Of a stretch of DNA of 64,000 nt, positions 36,620 through 46,199 are shown in pieces. The position numbers were made by a program, and so were the translations under genes. The DNA lies in contig NZ_MSXW01000009.1 in the NCBI RefSeq assembly GCF_001945445.1, forward strand, positions 62,001-126,000. The letters are read 5' to 3'. Numbering within the stretch: position 1 is the first letter of the stretch; each line of letters begins with the position of its first letter. Origin of the DNA: Pseudomonas sp. PA27(2017). GTDB taxonomy: Bacteria; Pseudomonadota; Gammaproteobacteria; Pseudomonadales; Pseudomonadaceae. The notes beneath the pieces are model-generated. The model did no database searches. It was not told the DNA's origin and was given only the letters and a program-made list of their open reading frames with translations.

Positions 36620-39600
36620 ATGGGCATCAAGGGAACGTGTCATTCAAGCCGCACAGCGCCCGGCATACAGCGCTGGCGAGGGTTGGCTGGTAGCCTGCTG
36701 GTCAGCATGGTGCTGGCGTCTGGCGGCAGCGTCTGGGCTCAACAGCCTGCGGCTGCCGAGATCAATGTGGGCAGCGGTTCAGCAGCCAAGCAGGTCGACT
36801 TCGACATTCCGGCGCAGCCACTGCGCAGTGCCGTGATCGTCTTCGCCGAGCAGGCGGGGATCCAGGTGTTCTTCGACAGCGGTAAGTTGGCTGGCCTGCA
36901 AAGCCACGAGCTGAAAGGGCCTTACGCGCCAGAGCAGGGCTTGCGCGTACTGCTTGGCGGGTCGCCGGTAAGCTACAGCTTCACCGGTGAACGGCGAGTC
37001 AGTCTGGAGCGCCTGGCCGAAGTCGCCGGCACCCTGCAGATCGACACGACCCTGATCGAGTCGACCCACGACGTCAGCAACGAGTGGATCTACCAGACGC
37101 CCCGCTCGGTGAGCGTGATCACCCGCGAGCAGCTCGACCGCAATCCGCCACGGCATGCCGCCGACATGCTGGTCGAAACGCCAGGCGTGTACAGCGCGGT
37201 GAGCGCTCAGGACCCCGGCCTGTCGGTGAACATCCGCGGCATGCAGGACTTCGGCCGGGTCAACACGATGATCGATGGCATGCGCCAGAACTTCAACGAG
37301 AACGGCCACCAGCAGCGCAATGGCCAGCTCTACGTGGATTCCGAGCTGATCAGCAGCGTGGTGATCGAGAAGGGCCCGCGCTCCGACGTCACCGGTGCCG
37401 CGTCGATTGCCGGCAGCGCCAATTTCGGCACCCTGAATGTCGACGACATCATTCTGCCGGGCCAGGACCAGGGCGCGCGCCTGCGCGGCATGACCGGCCT
37501 GGGCGGCCACGGCAATGGCGTCAATTTCATCGGCAGTGCAGCGGTGGCCGGGCGTTTCGGTGATCGCTGGGAACTGCTCGCTGCCCGTAGCCGACGCAGC
37601 TTTGGCGATTACGCACCGGGTTCGCGCCGCGAGAACTTCGATTTCCTGCTCGGTGGCGTTCAGGATTCCGACCGCCCGATCACGCAGGTCGTCGATCGCA
37701 TCAAGTTCTCCGGTCAGGAGCAGGATTCGGAGCTGTTCAAGGCGCGCTTTGCCCTCAACCCTGAGCAGGCGCTGCAGTTCACCTACCTCAATACCGACCT
37801 CAGCTATGCCAACGTGTCCGATCGCCGGGTGATCAACCCGGTCGACGGCGCCGCACGGGACGGTGAGGAGGCTTGGCAGAAATACGGCGATGCCAGTGCC
37901 CGCTCGCAATCGTTCGGGCTGGACTACAGCTTCAATCCCGACTCGCCGTTGATTGATCTCAAGACCAAGCTCTACTACGTCACCACCCGAAACCAGCGCG
38001 ACACCGCTGCTGGCCGACCGATCGTCACTGACGGCGTGGACATGACCGAGACCGCCTGGCGACTGGGTTACTGCGACCAGAGCCCGGTGCCCGGTTCCTG
38101 GACCAGTGCCTGCGAGGCGGGGCTGGGTAACGATGCGCGTACCAAGATCGACACCATCGGCTTCACCCTGGACAACACCGCCCGCTTCGCCTTGGCTGGC
38201 GTCGAGGGTTTCCGCTTCAACCATGGCCTGGAGTACTTCCAGGACCGAGGCGCCTCGGACACCGTCTACAACCGCCAGGGCCGTGAAGTGGGTAGCGACA
38301 CCAATACCCTCAACCCCAACGGCAAGCGCAGCATCACCAGCGCCTTTGGCAGCCTCACCTTCGAAACCGAGCAGGTCACGCTGGCGGGTGGGCTGCGTTA
38401 TGACTATTACAGGCTCAAGGGCAAGACTCGCGTGCCCGTTACGGACTGGAGCTACGAAGACCGTGCCCAGGTTTACAACCGTTTGCTCACGCAATCCATC
38501 GCTAGCAGCGAGCTACGCTGCACCAGCTACGTGGCGCCTGTAATCCGCGGCCAGAGCGAAGAGGCACGCCTGGCCCGTCAGGCACGTACCAGAGCGAGTG
38601 CCTGCGCCACCATCCCGGGGCTGCAGGCCAGACTGGCCAATCCCACCTCCGATCCCAGCTACTACGCGAGACTCTATGATGGTACCTGGTCGTCCAACAG
38701 CGGTATGCGCGAGTACAAGGTCGACGAAAGCCTGGACAAGTTCCTGCCTACCCTCGCCGCCGCCTACCGCCCTACGGACTGGCTGGAAGTCTTCGCCAGC
38801 TGGGGCAAGTCCTGGCGGCCGCCGGCGCTGACCGAGTCGCTGATGGAGGGCTCCCATCCCGGCGATCCCTTCGCCACCATGTACCCCAACCCCTATGCGG
38901 AGCCTGAGACCTCACGCAGTTGGGATGTGGGTTTCAATATCAGCAAGCTGGACCTGGTCACGCTGGGCGACCAGTTCAACGCCAAGGTCACGTACTACGA
39001 CACGCGCGTCGACAATTACCTGATCACCTCGATGAACAATACCCTGCCAGGCAGGACCGGCGGCTTGGGCAACACCATGTTCGTCAATAACCAGGCCCGG
39101 ATGCAGTTTCGCGGGGTCGAGCTGGAACTGGACTACGACGCCCGGCGTTGGTACAGCGGCGTCAATTACACCCATGTCATCGGTGGCCACAACGATATCT
39201 GCCAGAAGACCTACCCGCTTGGCAGCGACAACATTCGCGAAGACATGCCCCGGGAAGACGGCAGCTATTCGGATCTTCGCAACCAGGCCCTGGCCGCCGG
39301 ATATCCCTCCTATCAGGCCTATCTGGACGCCCAAACCTACTGCGGGGGAGACGTGTTCGGCATGAACAGCGCCCGCAACTCGCCGATGGATCGCGGCAGC
39401 TGGGTGTTCGGCACCCGCTGGCTGAACGAAAGCCTGGAACTGGGTACTCGCCTCAACTACAGCGCCGCCGGCCGACCCAAGGGCTGGAGCACCGACCTGT
39501 GGCCGAGCTACACCACCTGGGACCTGTTCGCCAGCTATCGCATCAACCGCAACCTGCTGCTGCGTGCCACCGTGGAGAACATCCGCGACCGCAGCTACGT

Positions 39601-39679
39601 CATGGGCTACTCGGACATCTTCGTCAAATCCTATGGGCCCGGCCGTACCGTGATGGGCGGCTTCGAACTGCAGTTCTGA
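36620..39679 (+). CDS. hasR: TonB-dependent haemophore/haem receptor with N-terminal signalling domain
   Basis: This outer-membrane receptor has 1019 residues. A signal peptide (cleavage after SVWA) is followed by an STN signalling domain at about 57-110 (FDIPAQPLRSAVIVFAEQAG), a plug at about 155-280 (TPRSVSVITREQLDRNPPRHAAD; SVNIRGMQDFGRV), and a 22-stranded barrel ending VMGGFELQF with terminal Phe. It should take haem from HasA and signal through HasS to HasI. At 1019 residues it is longer than P. aeruginosa HasR (about 890 as I recall). Several long loops carry cysteine pairs, for example CDQSPVPGSWTSAC, Cys in SELRCTSY with RASACATI, and NDICQKTY with TYCGGD. Confidence 0.88.
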   Translation: MGIKGTCHSSRTAPGIQRWRGLAGSLLVSMVLASGGSVWAQQPAAAEINVGSGSAAKQVDFDIPAQPLRSAVIVFAEQAGIQVFFDSGKLAGLQSHELKGPYAPEQGLRVLLGGSPVSYSFTGERRVSLERLAEVAGTLQIDTTLIESTHDVSNEWIYQTPRSVSVITREQLDRNPPRHAADMLVETPGVYSAVSAQDPGLSVNIRGMQDFGRVNTMIDGMRQNFNENGHQQRNGQLYVDSELISSVVIEKGPRSDVTGAASIAGSANFGTLNVDDIILPGQDQGARLRGMTGLGGHGNGVNFIGSAAVAGRFGDRWELLAARSRRSFGDYAPGSRRENFDFLLGGVQDSDRPITQVVDRIKFSGQEQDSELFKARFALNPEQALQFTYLNTDLSYANVSDRRVINPVDGAARDGEEAWQKYGDASARSQSFGLDYSFNPDSPLIDLKTKLYYVTTRNQRDTAAGRPIVTDGVDMTETAWRLGYCDQSPVPGSWTSACEAGLGNDARTKIDTIGFTLDNTARFALAGVEGFRFNHGLEYFQDRGASDTVYNRQGREVGSDTNTLNPNGKRSITSAFGSLTFETEQVTLAGGLRYDYYRLKGKTRVPVTDWSYEDRAQVYNRLLTQSIASSELRCTSYVAPVIRGQSEEARLARQARTRASACATIPGLQARLANPTSDPSYYARLYDGTWSSNSGMREYKVDESLDKFLPTLAAAYRPTDWLEVFASWGKSWRPPALTESLMEGSHPGDPFATMYPNPYAEPETSRSWDVGFNISKLDLVTLGDQFNAKVTYYDTRVDNYLITSMNNTLPGRTGGLGNTMFVNNQARMQFRGVELELDYDARRWYSGVNYTHVIGGHNDICQKTYPLGSDNIREDMPREDGSYSDLRNQALAAGYPSYQAYLDAQTYCGGDVFGMNSARNSPMDRGSWVFGTRWLNESLELGTRLNYSAAGRPKGWSTDLWPSYTTWDLFASYRINRNLLLRATVENIRDRSYVMGYSDIFVKSYGPGRTVMGGFELQF

Positions 39680-39797
39680 GTAGGGTCGTCGCCCGTGATG
39701 GCCCGCCCTGTTCGATGCACACCGGTGACGGTGTGCGAATCGGTACCGCGAGGTGCCAATCAACCGGCGAACGATCGCCAAGCAAGGAGAAACAAAG

Positions 39798-40361
39798 ATG
39801 GCAATTTCCTATAGCTACGATGCCGACCACTTCCCGACCAGCTTCACTTCGGGAGGCACGCTTGCAGAATTGTTGGGCGCTTACGAAACCAATGGCGTTG
39901 CCGGTCAGCACCCGGCCAACACCGGCGGCTTCTACACCAATGGCGTCGCGTCTGGCTTGTCCGGTGATACCTACGCGATGTCGCTCAACAACGGCTCGTT
40001 CTCGTTTTCGGCAGTCGGCAACCTGTCCTACAACTTCAGCAGCCACTCGCTGTACGGCACCCTGCAGCAGGTGACCCTGGGTGGCGGCCTGAATGCCAAC
40101 GGCACCGTTTCCAGCCCGCTGATCACCTTCGACTTCGGCAACACACCGCTGACCGCAACCGCGGCGGAAGGCCGTGACAATGCCGTGCACGACGTGATCT
40201 GGGGGCTGATGAACGGTTCGGTCGAAGGCGCCTCCGACAGTGCCGGCACCCCGAACGATGGCGGCCTGCTGGCCGTGCTGGAAGCAGCCGGGCTGACCGA
40301 CGACATCATCACCGCAGCGGGTTCTTCGCTCAGCGAGTCCGAGCTGCTGCTGGCGGCTTGA
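39798..40361 (+). CDS. hasA: Secreted haemophore
   Basis: The protein has 187 residues, no signal peptide, and a hydrophobic C-terminal tail (SLSESELLLAA) of the kind read by type I secretion. It is extracellular and extracts haem. The Tyr ligand and its His partner are conserved (GNLSYNFSSHSLYG: Tyr78, His83), as are TGGF and VHDVIWGLMNG. The loop that carries axial His32 in Serratia HasA differs: the aligned residue is close to Glu30 and the only His nearby is His38, so haem ligation may be non-canonical. ATG 39798 follows AAGGAG. It is 118 bp after hasR. Confidence 0.88.
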   Translation: MAISYSYDADHFPTSFTSGGTLAELLGAYETNGVAGQHPANTGGFYTNGVASGLSGDTYAMSLNNGSFSFSAVGNLSYNFSSHSLYGTLQQVTLGGGLNANGTVSSPLITFDFGNTPLTATAAEGRDNAVHDVIWGLMNGSVEGASDSAGTPNDGGLLAVLEAAGLTDDIITAAGSSLSESELLLAA

Positions 40362-40378
40362 TCATCCGGCAATGAAAA

Positions 40379-40406
40379 AGCGAACGGATGTGTCATCCCG
40401 TTCGCT
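40379..40406 (+). other. Hairpin between hasA and hasD
   Basis: AGCGAACGG and CCGTTCGCT, extended by ATG/CAT with one bulge, form a stem around a short loop 18 bp after the hasA stop. There is no T-tract. It probably limits read-through or protects the hasA message, so that haemophore is made in excess over its exporter. Confidence 0.55.
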
Positions 40407-40549
40407 CTGGTAACGCCGTCACGGCCCGTGTTTTCCAAGGCCCAGGCTGTGACGGTCATCAATTCTGGGTGTCGCCCGGGCGCCCGTCAATGGCTCCGGG
40501 GGATACCGCCAGGCGTGCTGCGCCTGGCACTGCGCCAAGGAGTTCCTGC

Positions 40550-42310
40550 ATGCGCGCGCCCGTCCCCACGGCTGGCAACGAGATACTTCAGGCCCTGCGT
40601 GCCTGCCGCTCGGGGCTGCTGCACGTTGGCCTGTTTTCGGCGGCGATCAATCTGTTGATGCTGGCGCCTGCGCTGTACATGCTGCAGGTCTACGACCGGG
40701 TGCTCGCTTCGGGCAACGCCATGACCCTGCTGATGCTGACCCTCATCGTGGTCGGCCTGTTCGCGTTCGCCGGCGCGTTGGAGTGGGTTCGCAGCCTGTT
40801 GGTGATCCGCCTCGGTACACAGTTGGACATGTACCTCAATGGGCGGGTGTTCGACGCCACCTTCGACGCCAACCTGGGGAACACCCGGCAGACCTCGACC
40901 CAAGCGCTGAACGATCTCACCAGCCTGCGCCAGTTCGCGACCGGCAATGCGCTGTTCGCGTTCTTCGATGCCCCCTGGTTTCCGGTGTATCTGGGCGTGA
41001 TCTTTCTGTTCAGCCCGTGGCTCGGCTTGCTGGCCCTGGTTGGTGCGCTGGTGTTGGTGACGTTGGCCTGGCTCAACCAGCGCGTGACCCAGGTGCCGCT
41101 CGGCGAGGCGGCGCGCCTGTCCATCGCGTCGAATCAGCAGGCCGCCGGCCACCTGCGCCAGGCCGAAGCCATCGAGTCGATGGGCATGCTCACTGCCCTG
41201 CGCCAGCGCTGGTTCGCCCTGCATGCCGGCTTTCTGGGCCAGCAGAACCTGGCCAGCGAGAAGACCGCCGCCTTCAGTGCTTGGTCCAAGTACGTGCGCT
41301 TGGCACTTCAGTCACTGGTGCTGGGCCTGGGTGCCTGGCTGGCGCTGGATGGGCTGATCACGCCCGGCATGATGATCGCCGGCTCCATCCTCATGGGGCG
41401 GGTGCTGGCACCCATCGACCAGGTGCTCGGTGTCTGGCGGCAATGGAGCAATGCACGGCTGGCCTACGAGCGGCTGTCGGCGTTGCTTGCGGCCAACCCG
41501 CGGCGTCAGGCGGGGATGCCACTGCCGACGCCGCGTGGCGCGCTGCGTGTCGAGCAACTCAGTGCCTTCGCCCCGGGAACCCGCACGCCATGCCTGGTGA
41601 ATCTCGGCTTCGCGCTGGAGGTCGGGGAAGTCCTCGGTGTGATCGGCCCTTCGGGCTCGGGCAAGTCGTCCCTGGCGCGCCTGCTGGTAGGCGTAAGCAC
41701 AGCACAGACCGGCAAGGTTCGGCTGGACGGCGCAGACCTGCAACAGTGGGACCGCACCGCCCTCGGTGCCCATATCGGCTACCTGCCGCAGGACGTGCAG
41801 CTGTTCGCCGGCAGCGTGGCCGAGAATATCGCTCGTTTTACCGAGGTGGACCCGGACAAGGTGGTCGCCGCGGCACGCATGGCCGGGGTGCATGACCTGA
41901 TCCTGCAACTGGCCGACGGCTACGACACGCTTCTCGGCGAGGGTGGAACCGGATTGTCCGGCGGGCAGCGGCAGCGTATCGGCCTGGCCCGGGCGCTCTA
42001 TGGGTTGCCGGCGCTGATCGTGCTCGACGAGCCGAATTCGAATCTCGACGAACCAGGGGAACAGGCCTTGCTGGCCGCCATCGCCGAGGCCAAGCGGCAA
42101 GGCCGCACCCTGGTGCTGATTGCCCACAAGCCGTCGTTACTGGCCAGTACCGACAAGCTGCTGGTGCTGCGCGCCGGGCAGATGCAGGCATTCGGGCCCG
42201 CCGAGCGAGTGCTCCAGGAACTGCAGCCCAAGGCGCCGCCGGTCGCGGCTGCGGTGCGTAGCACGTCAACGTTCAGCATGAGCTACGGCAGCCAGGGAGT
42301 GGCCTCGTGA
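40550..42310 (+). CDS. hasD: Type I secretion ABC transporter for the haemophore
   Basis: The 586-residue inner-membrane exporter is of the PrtD/HasD type. The TM domain spans about 20-300, beginning [28 protein letters not shown]. The ATPase has Walker [10 protein letters not shown] near 365, signature [15 protein letters not shown] near 470 and Walker [17 protein letters not shown] 40550 follows AAGGAG; the longer frame from 40388 lacks an RBS. It works with HasE and HasF to export HasA. Its stop overlaps the hasE start (TGATG). Confidence 0.9.
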   Translation: MRAPVPTAGNEILQALRACRSGLLHVGLFSAAINLLMLAPALYMLQVYDRVLASGNAMTLLMLTLIVVGLFAFAGALEWVRSLLVIRLGTQLDMYLNGRVFDATFDANLGNTRQTSTQALNDLTSLRQFATGNALFAFFDAPWFPVYLGVIFLFSPWLGLLALVGALVLVTLAWLNQRVTQVPLGEAARLSIASNQQAAGHLRQAEAIESMGMLTALRQRWFALHAGFLGQQNLASEKTAAFSAWSKYVRLALQSLVLGLGAWLALDGLITPGMMIAGSILMGRVLAPIDQVLGVWRQWSNARLAYERLSALLAANPRRQAGMPLPTPRGALRVEQLSAFAPGTRTPCLVNLGFALEVGEVLGVIGPSGSGKSSLARLLVGVSTAQTGKVRLDGADLQQWDRTALGAHIGYLPQDVQLFAGSVAENIARFTEVDPDKVVAAARMAGVHDLILQLADGYDTLLGEGGTGLSGGQRQRIGLARALYGLPALIVLDEPNSNLDEPGEQALLAAIAEAKRQGRTLVLIAHKPSLLASTDKLLVLRAGQMQAFGPAERVLQELQPKAPPVAAAVRSTSTFSMSYGSQGVAS

Positions 42311-43635
42311 TGGGCGAATCGCTTCGCAAGGAAGGCCAGTTGGCCGATGTACTGCCCCTCGACGAGCGGCGTTATTCGCGCATGGGCAGCTGGCTGCTGG
42401 CCCTCGGGTTTGGCGGCTTTCTGCTCTGGGCCGGCCTGGCTCCGCTCGACAAGGGTGTGGCGGTCAGCGGCAATGTGGTGGTCGCCGGCAATCGCCAGGC
42501 GGTGCAGCACCCTTCCGGCGGCGTGGTGCAGCGCCTGCTGGTCCGTGATGGTGATCAGGTCAAGGCCGGCCAGGTACTGCTGCGCATGGATGCCACGCAG
42601 ATCCGCGCTCAGCGCGAGGCGCTATTCGTCCAGCACCTCGGCGCGCTGATCAGCACCGCCCGGCTGGAAGCCGAGCGCGATGGCCTGCCGGAAATCGCCC
42701 TGCCTGCTGGCGTCAGTGCCATGGCCGATCCCCGCGTCGAGGCGACCGTCGCCCTGCAGCGCCAGTTGCTCGCCAGCCGTCGGGCCGCGTTGCGTCTGGA
42801 GCTCGAAGGCCTGCAGGAGAGCATTGCCGGCAGTCAGGCCGTGCTCCAAGGGTTGCAGGCCGCCAGGGCGCACAAGGACGAGCAACGCCTCAGCATGCAG
42901 ACGCAGTTGCAGGGGCTGCGCGAGCTGGCGCGTGATGGCTACGTGGCGCGCAATCGTCTGCTCGAGAACGAGCGACTGTATGCCCAGCTCAATGGTGACA
43001 TCTCCCAGGATCTCGGCACCATCGGTCGTACCCAACGGCAGATCCTCGAGTTGCGCCTGCGTGCCGCCCAGCGCAGCGAGGAATATCAGCAGGACGTGCG
43101 TCAGCAACTCGCCGACGCCCGCCTCAGGGTCGAGGAACTGGGTAGCCGACTGAGCGCCGCCGACTTCGAGCTGGCCCACAGCGAAGTCCGTGCCCCGGCC
43201 GCGGGCACCGTGGTCGGGCTCGACGTGTTCACCGAGGGTGGGGTGATTTCGCCAGGGCAGATGCTGATGGAGATCGTCCCGCAGGACGCGCCGTTGCTGG
43301 TCGACGCCCGAGCCCCGGTCGAACTGGTCGACAAGCTGCAGCCGGGCTTGGACGTGGAGCTGCTGTTCGTTGCCTTCAACCAGAGCCGCACGCCAAGGGT
43401 CAACGGCAAGGTGACGCTGGTTTCCGCCGATCGCCTGCTCGACGAGAAGACCGATCAGCCCTACTACAGGCTGCGTGTGCAGGTGGATGACGATGGCTTG
43501 CGCCAGTTGCAGGGCCAGACGATTCGTCCCGGCATGCCGGTGCAGGCCTTCGTGCGCACGGGTGAGCGCTCACTGCTCAACTACCTGTTCAAGCCGCTGA
43601 CCGATCGTACCCACATGGCGCTGGTGGAAGAATGA
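42310..43635 (+). CDS. hasE: Type I secretion membrane-fusion protein
   Basis: The 441-residue HlyD/PrtE-family adaptor has one N-terminal TM helix (LLALGFGGFLLWAGL, about 28-45), lipoyl halves (HPSGGVVQRLLVRDGDQVKAGQ near 67; SEVRAPAAGTVVGLDVFTEG near 293) and a coiled-coil hairpin between (about 100-280). It bridges HasD and HasF in the periplasm. It overlaps hasD and hasF, indicating coupling. Confidence 0.9.
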   Translation: MGESLRKEGQLADVLPLDERRYSRMGSWLLALGFGGFLLWAGLAPLDKGVAVSGNVVVAGNRQAVQHPSGGVVQRLLVRDGDQVKAGQVLLRMDATQIRAQREALFVQHLGALISTARLEAERDGLPEIALPAGVSAMADPRVEATVALQRQLLASRRAALRLELEGLQESIAGSQAVLQGLQAARAHKDEQRLSMQTQLQGLRELARDGYVARNRLLENERLYAQLNGDISQDLGTIGRTQRQILELRLRAAQRSEEYQQDVRQQLADARLRVEELGSRLSAADFELAHSEVRAPAAGTVVGLDVFTEGGVISPGQMLMEIVPQDAPLLVDARAPVELVDKLQPGLDVELLFVAFNQSRTPRVNGKVTLVSADRLLDEKTDQPYYRLRVQVDDDGLRQLQGQTIRPGMPVQAFVRTGERSLLNYLFKPLTDRTHMALVEE

Positions 43636-44969
43636 AGCCTTCGAACGTCGCCGTCAGGCTCCTGGTTTTGCTGATTGGTGCGTTGCTGACTGCGCCGAGC
43701 TTCGCATTCGGTGTGATGGACGCCTACGCCCTGGCCTTGCGCAACGACCCGACCTTCCGCGCTGCCACCCATGAGCGGGATGCCGGTGCGGAAAACCTGG
43801 CCATCGGTCGTGCCGGGTTGTTGCCGAGCCTTTCCTACAACTATCGCAAGGCTCGTAACGAATCCGAGGTGACCTCTGGCGATGTGACCCTCGACCGCGA
43901 CTACGATAGTTATTCCTCGACGCTGACCTTGCAGCAGCCCTTGTTCGACTACGCCGCCTGGGCCGAATACCGCCAGGGCGTCGCCAAGGCGGCATTGGCC
44001 GACGAGCGCTTGCGCGGCCGTGGTCAGGAACTGGTGGTGCGCGTCTTCGCGGCCTACAGCCAGGCCTTGCTGGCCGGCGAGCAGATCGAGCTGGCAGCGG
44101 CCCAGCGGCGCGCCTATGCCGAGCAGCTCGAGCTCAACCAGCGCACCTTCGAAGCCGGCGAGGGTACCCATACCGATCTGCTGGAAACCCGCGCCCGCCA
44201 TGATCTGTCCCGCGCGCAGGAGATCGAGGCGCAGGATGCGCTGGACGTCGCGCTGCGCGAGCTGCAGGCGATCATCGGCGAGCCGGTGGAGCTGCAGCAA
44301 TTGGCACCATTGAGCGGCCCGTTCAGCGCCGAGCCCTTGGCACCGGCGCGCTTCGAAGGGTGGCGCGATATGGCCCTGGTGCACAATGCCGACCTCGCCG
44401 GCCAGCGTCACGGACTGACCGTGGCTGAGCAAGAGGTCGAGCGTCAGCGTGCCGGACACCTGCCAACGCTGGGGTTGTACGCCACCTCGCGGCAAACCCG
44501 TTCCGACTCGGAAAGCACCTACAACCAGAAATACGACACCGACAGCATCGGTATCCAGCTCAGCATGCCGCTGTTCGCTGGCGGCGGCGTTTCGGCGGCC
44601 AGGCGTCAGGCTTCGGCGTCCTTTGAGCAGGCTCGCTATGAACTCGATGCCCGGCGCGACGAAGTGCTCGTCGACCTGCGTCGGCAGTTCAACCTGTGCG
44701 CCAGCAGCACGGCCAAGGTGCGCGCCTATGAGCTGGCGGTCGAGTCGGCAAGTGCGCTGACCGACGCGACCCGCAAGAGCGTGACCGGTGGCGAACGGGT
44801 CAACCGCGACGTGCTCGATGCCGAACAGCAACTCTACGGCGCACGTCGCGATCTGGCCGAGGCGCGCCACGGCTACCTGCGGGCCTGGCTGCAACTTCGT
44901 TACCTGGCGGGAGTGCTGGGGGAGGCGGATCTGCGCCACTTGAACCGCTACTTTCCAGCTCAGGGGTAA
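43632..44969 (+). CDS. hasF: Type I secretion outer-membrane channel (TolC family)
   Basis: The 445-residue protein has a signal peptide (MKPSNVAVRLLVLLIGALL, cleavage after SFA) and the two repeated outer-membrane efflux halves of TolC/PrtF proteins (DAYALALRNDPTFRAATHERDAG; LVHNADLAGQRHGLTVAEQEV). It forms the exit duct for HasA. It starts within the hasE stop (ATGA). Confidence 0.88.
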   Translation: MKPSNVAVRLLVLLIGALLTAPSFAFGVMDAYALALRNDPTFRAATHERDAGAENLAIGRAGLLPSLSYNYRKARNESEVTSGDVTLDRDYDSYSSTLTLQQPLFDYAAWAEYRQGVAKAALADERLRGRGQELVVRVFAAYSQALLAGEQIELAAAQRRAYAEQLELNQRTFEAGEGTHTDLLETRARHDLSRAQEIEAQDALDVALRELQAIIGEPVELQQLAPLSGPFSAEPLAPARFEGWRDMALVHNADLAGQRHGLTVAEQEVERQRAGHLPTLGLYATSRQTRSDSESTYNQKYDTDSIGIQLSMPLFAGGGVSAARRQASASFEQARYELDARRDEVLVDLRRQFNLCASSTAKVRAYELAVESASALTDATRKSVTGGERVNRDVLDAEQQLYGARRDLAEARHGYLRAWLQLRYLAGVLGEADLRHLNRYFPAQG

Positions 44970-45059
44970 GGGGCGCATTACCGACTTTGCGCAGCTGATT
45001 CGTCATTTATCTAGACTATCCCGAGCACCGCTCGGCAGGCCCCGTCCAAGGAGAGAACG

Positions 45060-45653
45060 ATGACCGCCCAACCGGCACAGCTTGCCCACCCTCTGCGTTC
45101 GCAACGCCTGAACCAGTTGACCCACGAGCCTCATGGCAAGCTCGATACTCTGGTGAAGAGCCATGATCCGTTCGGCAGCCCGGAGCGTTTCGCGCGCTTC
45201 GTCGCCGCGCAGTACCTGTTCCAGTACGACCTGGAGACGCTTTACAACGATCCGGCTTTGGTCGCGTTGATACCGGACCTGCCCGCCCGTTGCCGACTCC
45301 AGCAGGCGCGTCTGGATCTGGCTGATCTCGGTTTGCCGATTCCCGAGGGTGACGAGGCCATCCGCAGCCGTTCGCTCGGGCTCGGTGCCGCGCTGGCCTG
45401 GTTGTTCGTGTCCGAGGGTTCCAAGCTGGGCGCGGCCTTCCTGCTCAAGCGCATGCCCGCTCTGGGCCTGAGCGAAACGTTCGGGGCGCGGCATCTGGGC
45501 GAGCCCGAGGGCGGCCGGGCGCAAGGCTGGAAAAGCTTCGTGGCAACCCTCGACGGCGTCGAGCTGGACGAGCGCCAGGAACGCGAGGCCGAAGCTGCCG
45601 CCATCGCCGCCTTCGAGCGTTTCACCGAGCACCTGGAGCGCTGCTTTGCCTGA
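45060..45653 (+). CDS. hemO: Biliverdin-producing haem oxygenase, PigA/HemO type
   Basis: The 197-residue enzyme opens imported haem to biliverdin, CO and iron. The proximal His is in LTHEPHGKL (His25). WLFVSEGSKLGAAFLLKR and GARHLGEPEGGRAQGWKSF are nearly the same as in P. aeruginosa PigA as I recall it. Asn18 and Lys33 align with PigA Asn19 and Lys34, residues linked to its unusual beta/delta cleavage, so the same regioselectivity is likely. It follows hasF by 90 bp with GGAGAG before the ATG. It completes the uptake-to-degradation route. Confidence 0.92.
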   Translation: MTAQPAQLAHPLRSQRLNQLTHEPHGKLDTLVKSHDPFGSPERFARFVAAQYLFQYDLETLYNDPALVALIPDLPARCRLQQARLDLADLGLPIPEGDEAIRSRSLGLGAALAWLFVSEGSKLGAAFLLKRMPALGLSETFGARHLGEPEGGRAQGWKSFVATLDGVELDERQEREAEAAAIAAFERFTEHLERCFA

Positions 45654-46059
45654 TACGCCTGGGGCGCTGGCCAGCGGCTGGACGCGCTGGCTGTGGCTGG
45701 CGCTCGCCTACCTGAGCATTGGCATGGCGGCAGTCGGTGTACTGGTGCCTGGTCTGCCGACCACCGAGTTCGTGCTGCTGGCCGCCTGGGCCGCGTCGCG
45801 CAGTTCGCCGCGGCTCAGCGCCTGGCTGGAAAACCACCGGCTGTTCGGCCCGCTGCTGCGCAACTGGCGAGACGGTGGTGTGATCACTCGGCGTACCAAG
45901 CTGGCGGCCAGCCTGAGCATGTTGGTGGCGTTCGCCATCATGGTTCTCACGGTAGCGCATACACCGTCAGTGATCTTCGCCGGGCTGGGCATGAGTTGCG
46001 GCGCACTGTGGATCTGGTCACGGCCAGAGCGCCCCCGCAAAGACCATCATGTCTCGTAG
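45646..46059 (+). CDS. DUF454 (YbaN-family) small membrane protein
   Basis: The 137-residue inner-membrane protein has two to three hydrophobic segments and the DUF454 signature GVLVPGLPTTEFVLLAAW near 32, followed by the cluster SPRLSAWLENHRLFGPLLRNW. Function unknown. The frame begins at TTG 45646, eight bases inside the hemO stop, with TGGAG upstream; no other usable start gives the family N-terminus. The overlap implies co-translation with haem oxygenase and a possible role in haem or iron metabolism. Confidence 0.8.
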   Translation: MPDTPGALASGWTRWLWLALAYLSIGMAAVGVLVPGLPTTEFVLLAAWAASRSSPRLSAWLENHRLFGPLLRNWRDGGVITRRTKLAASLSMLVAFAIMVLTVAHTPSVIFAGLGMSCGALWIWSRPERPRKDHHVS

Positions 46060-46087
46060 CCCGTGGTTGAGCGCAGCGATACCCAGG
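46058..46087. repeat. Copy of the 30-bp dispersed repeat
   Basis: AGCCCGTGGTTGAGC followed by GCAGCGATACCCAGG. It overlaps the last bases of the DUF454 stop codon. Other copies are at 18601-18630, 59123-59152 and (inverted) 59188-59217. Confidence 0.7.
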
Positions 46088-46199
46088 GTAGATCGGAAGT
46101 AGTTGGGACAACTGTTCCTGAGTATCGCTAAGTGCAACGCCAGGCTACCTGTTCGGTATTTAGCCTATGCTGTGCGCTTGTGCGAACGAGGGCCTGGCG

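Noticed and set aside
36779..38494. 571-codon minus-strand frame inside hasR
   Set aside because: It is a shadow of hasR; the plus strand shows full TonB-receptor features.
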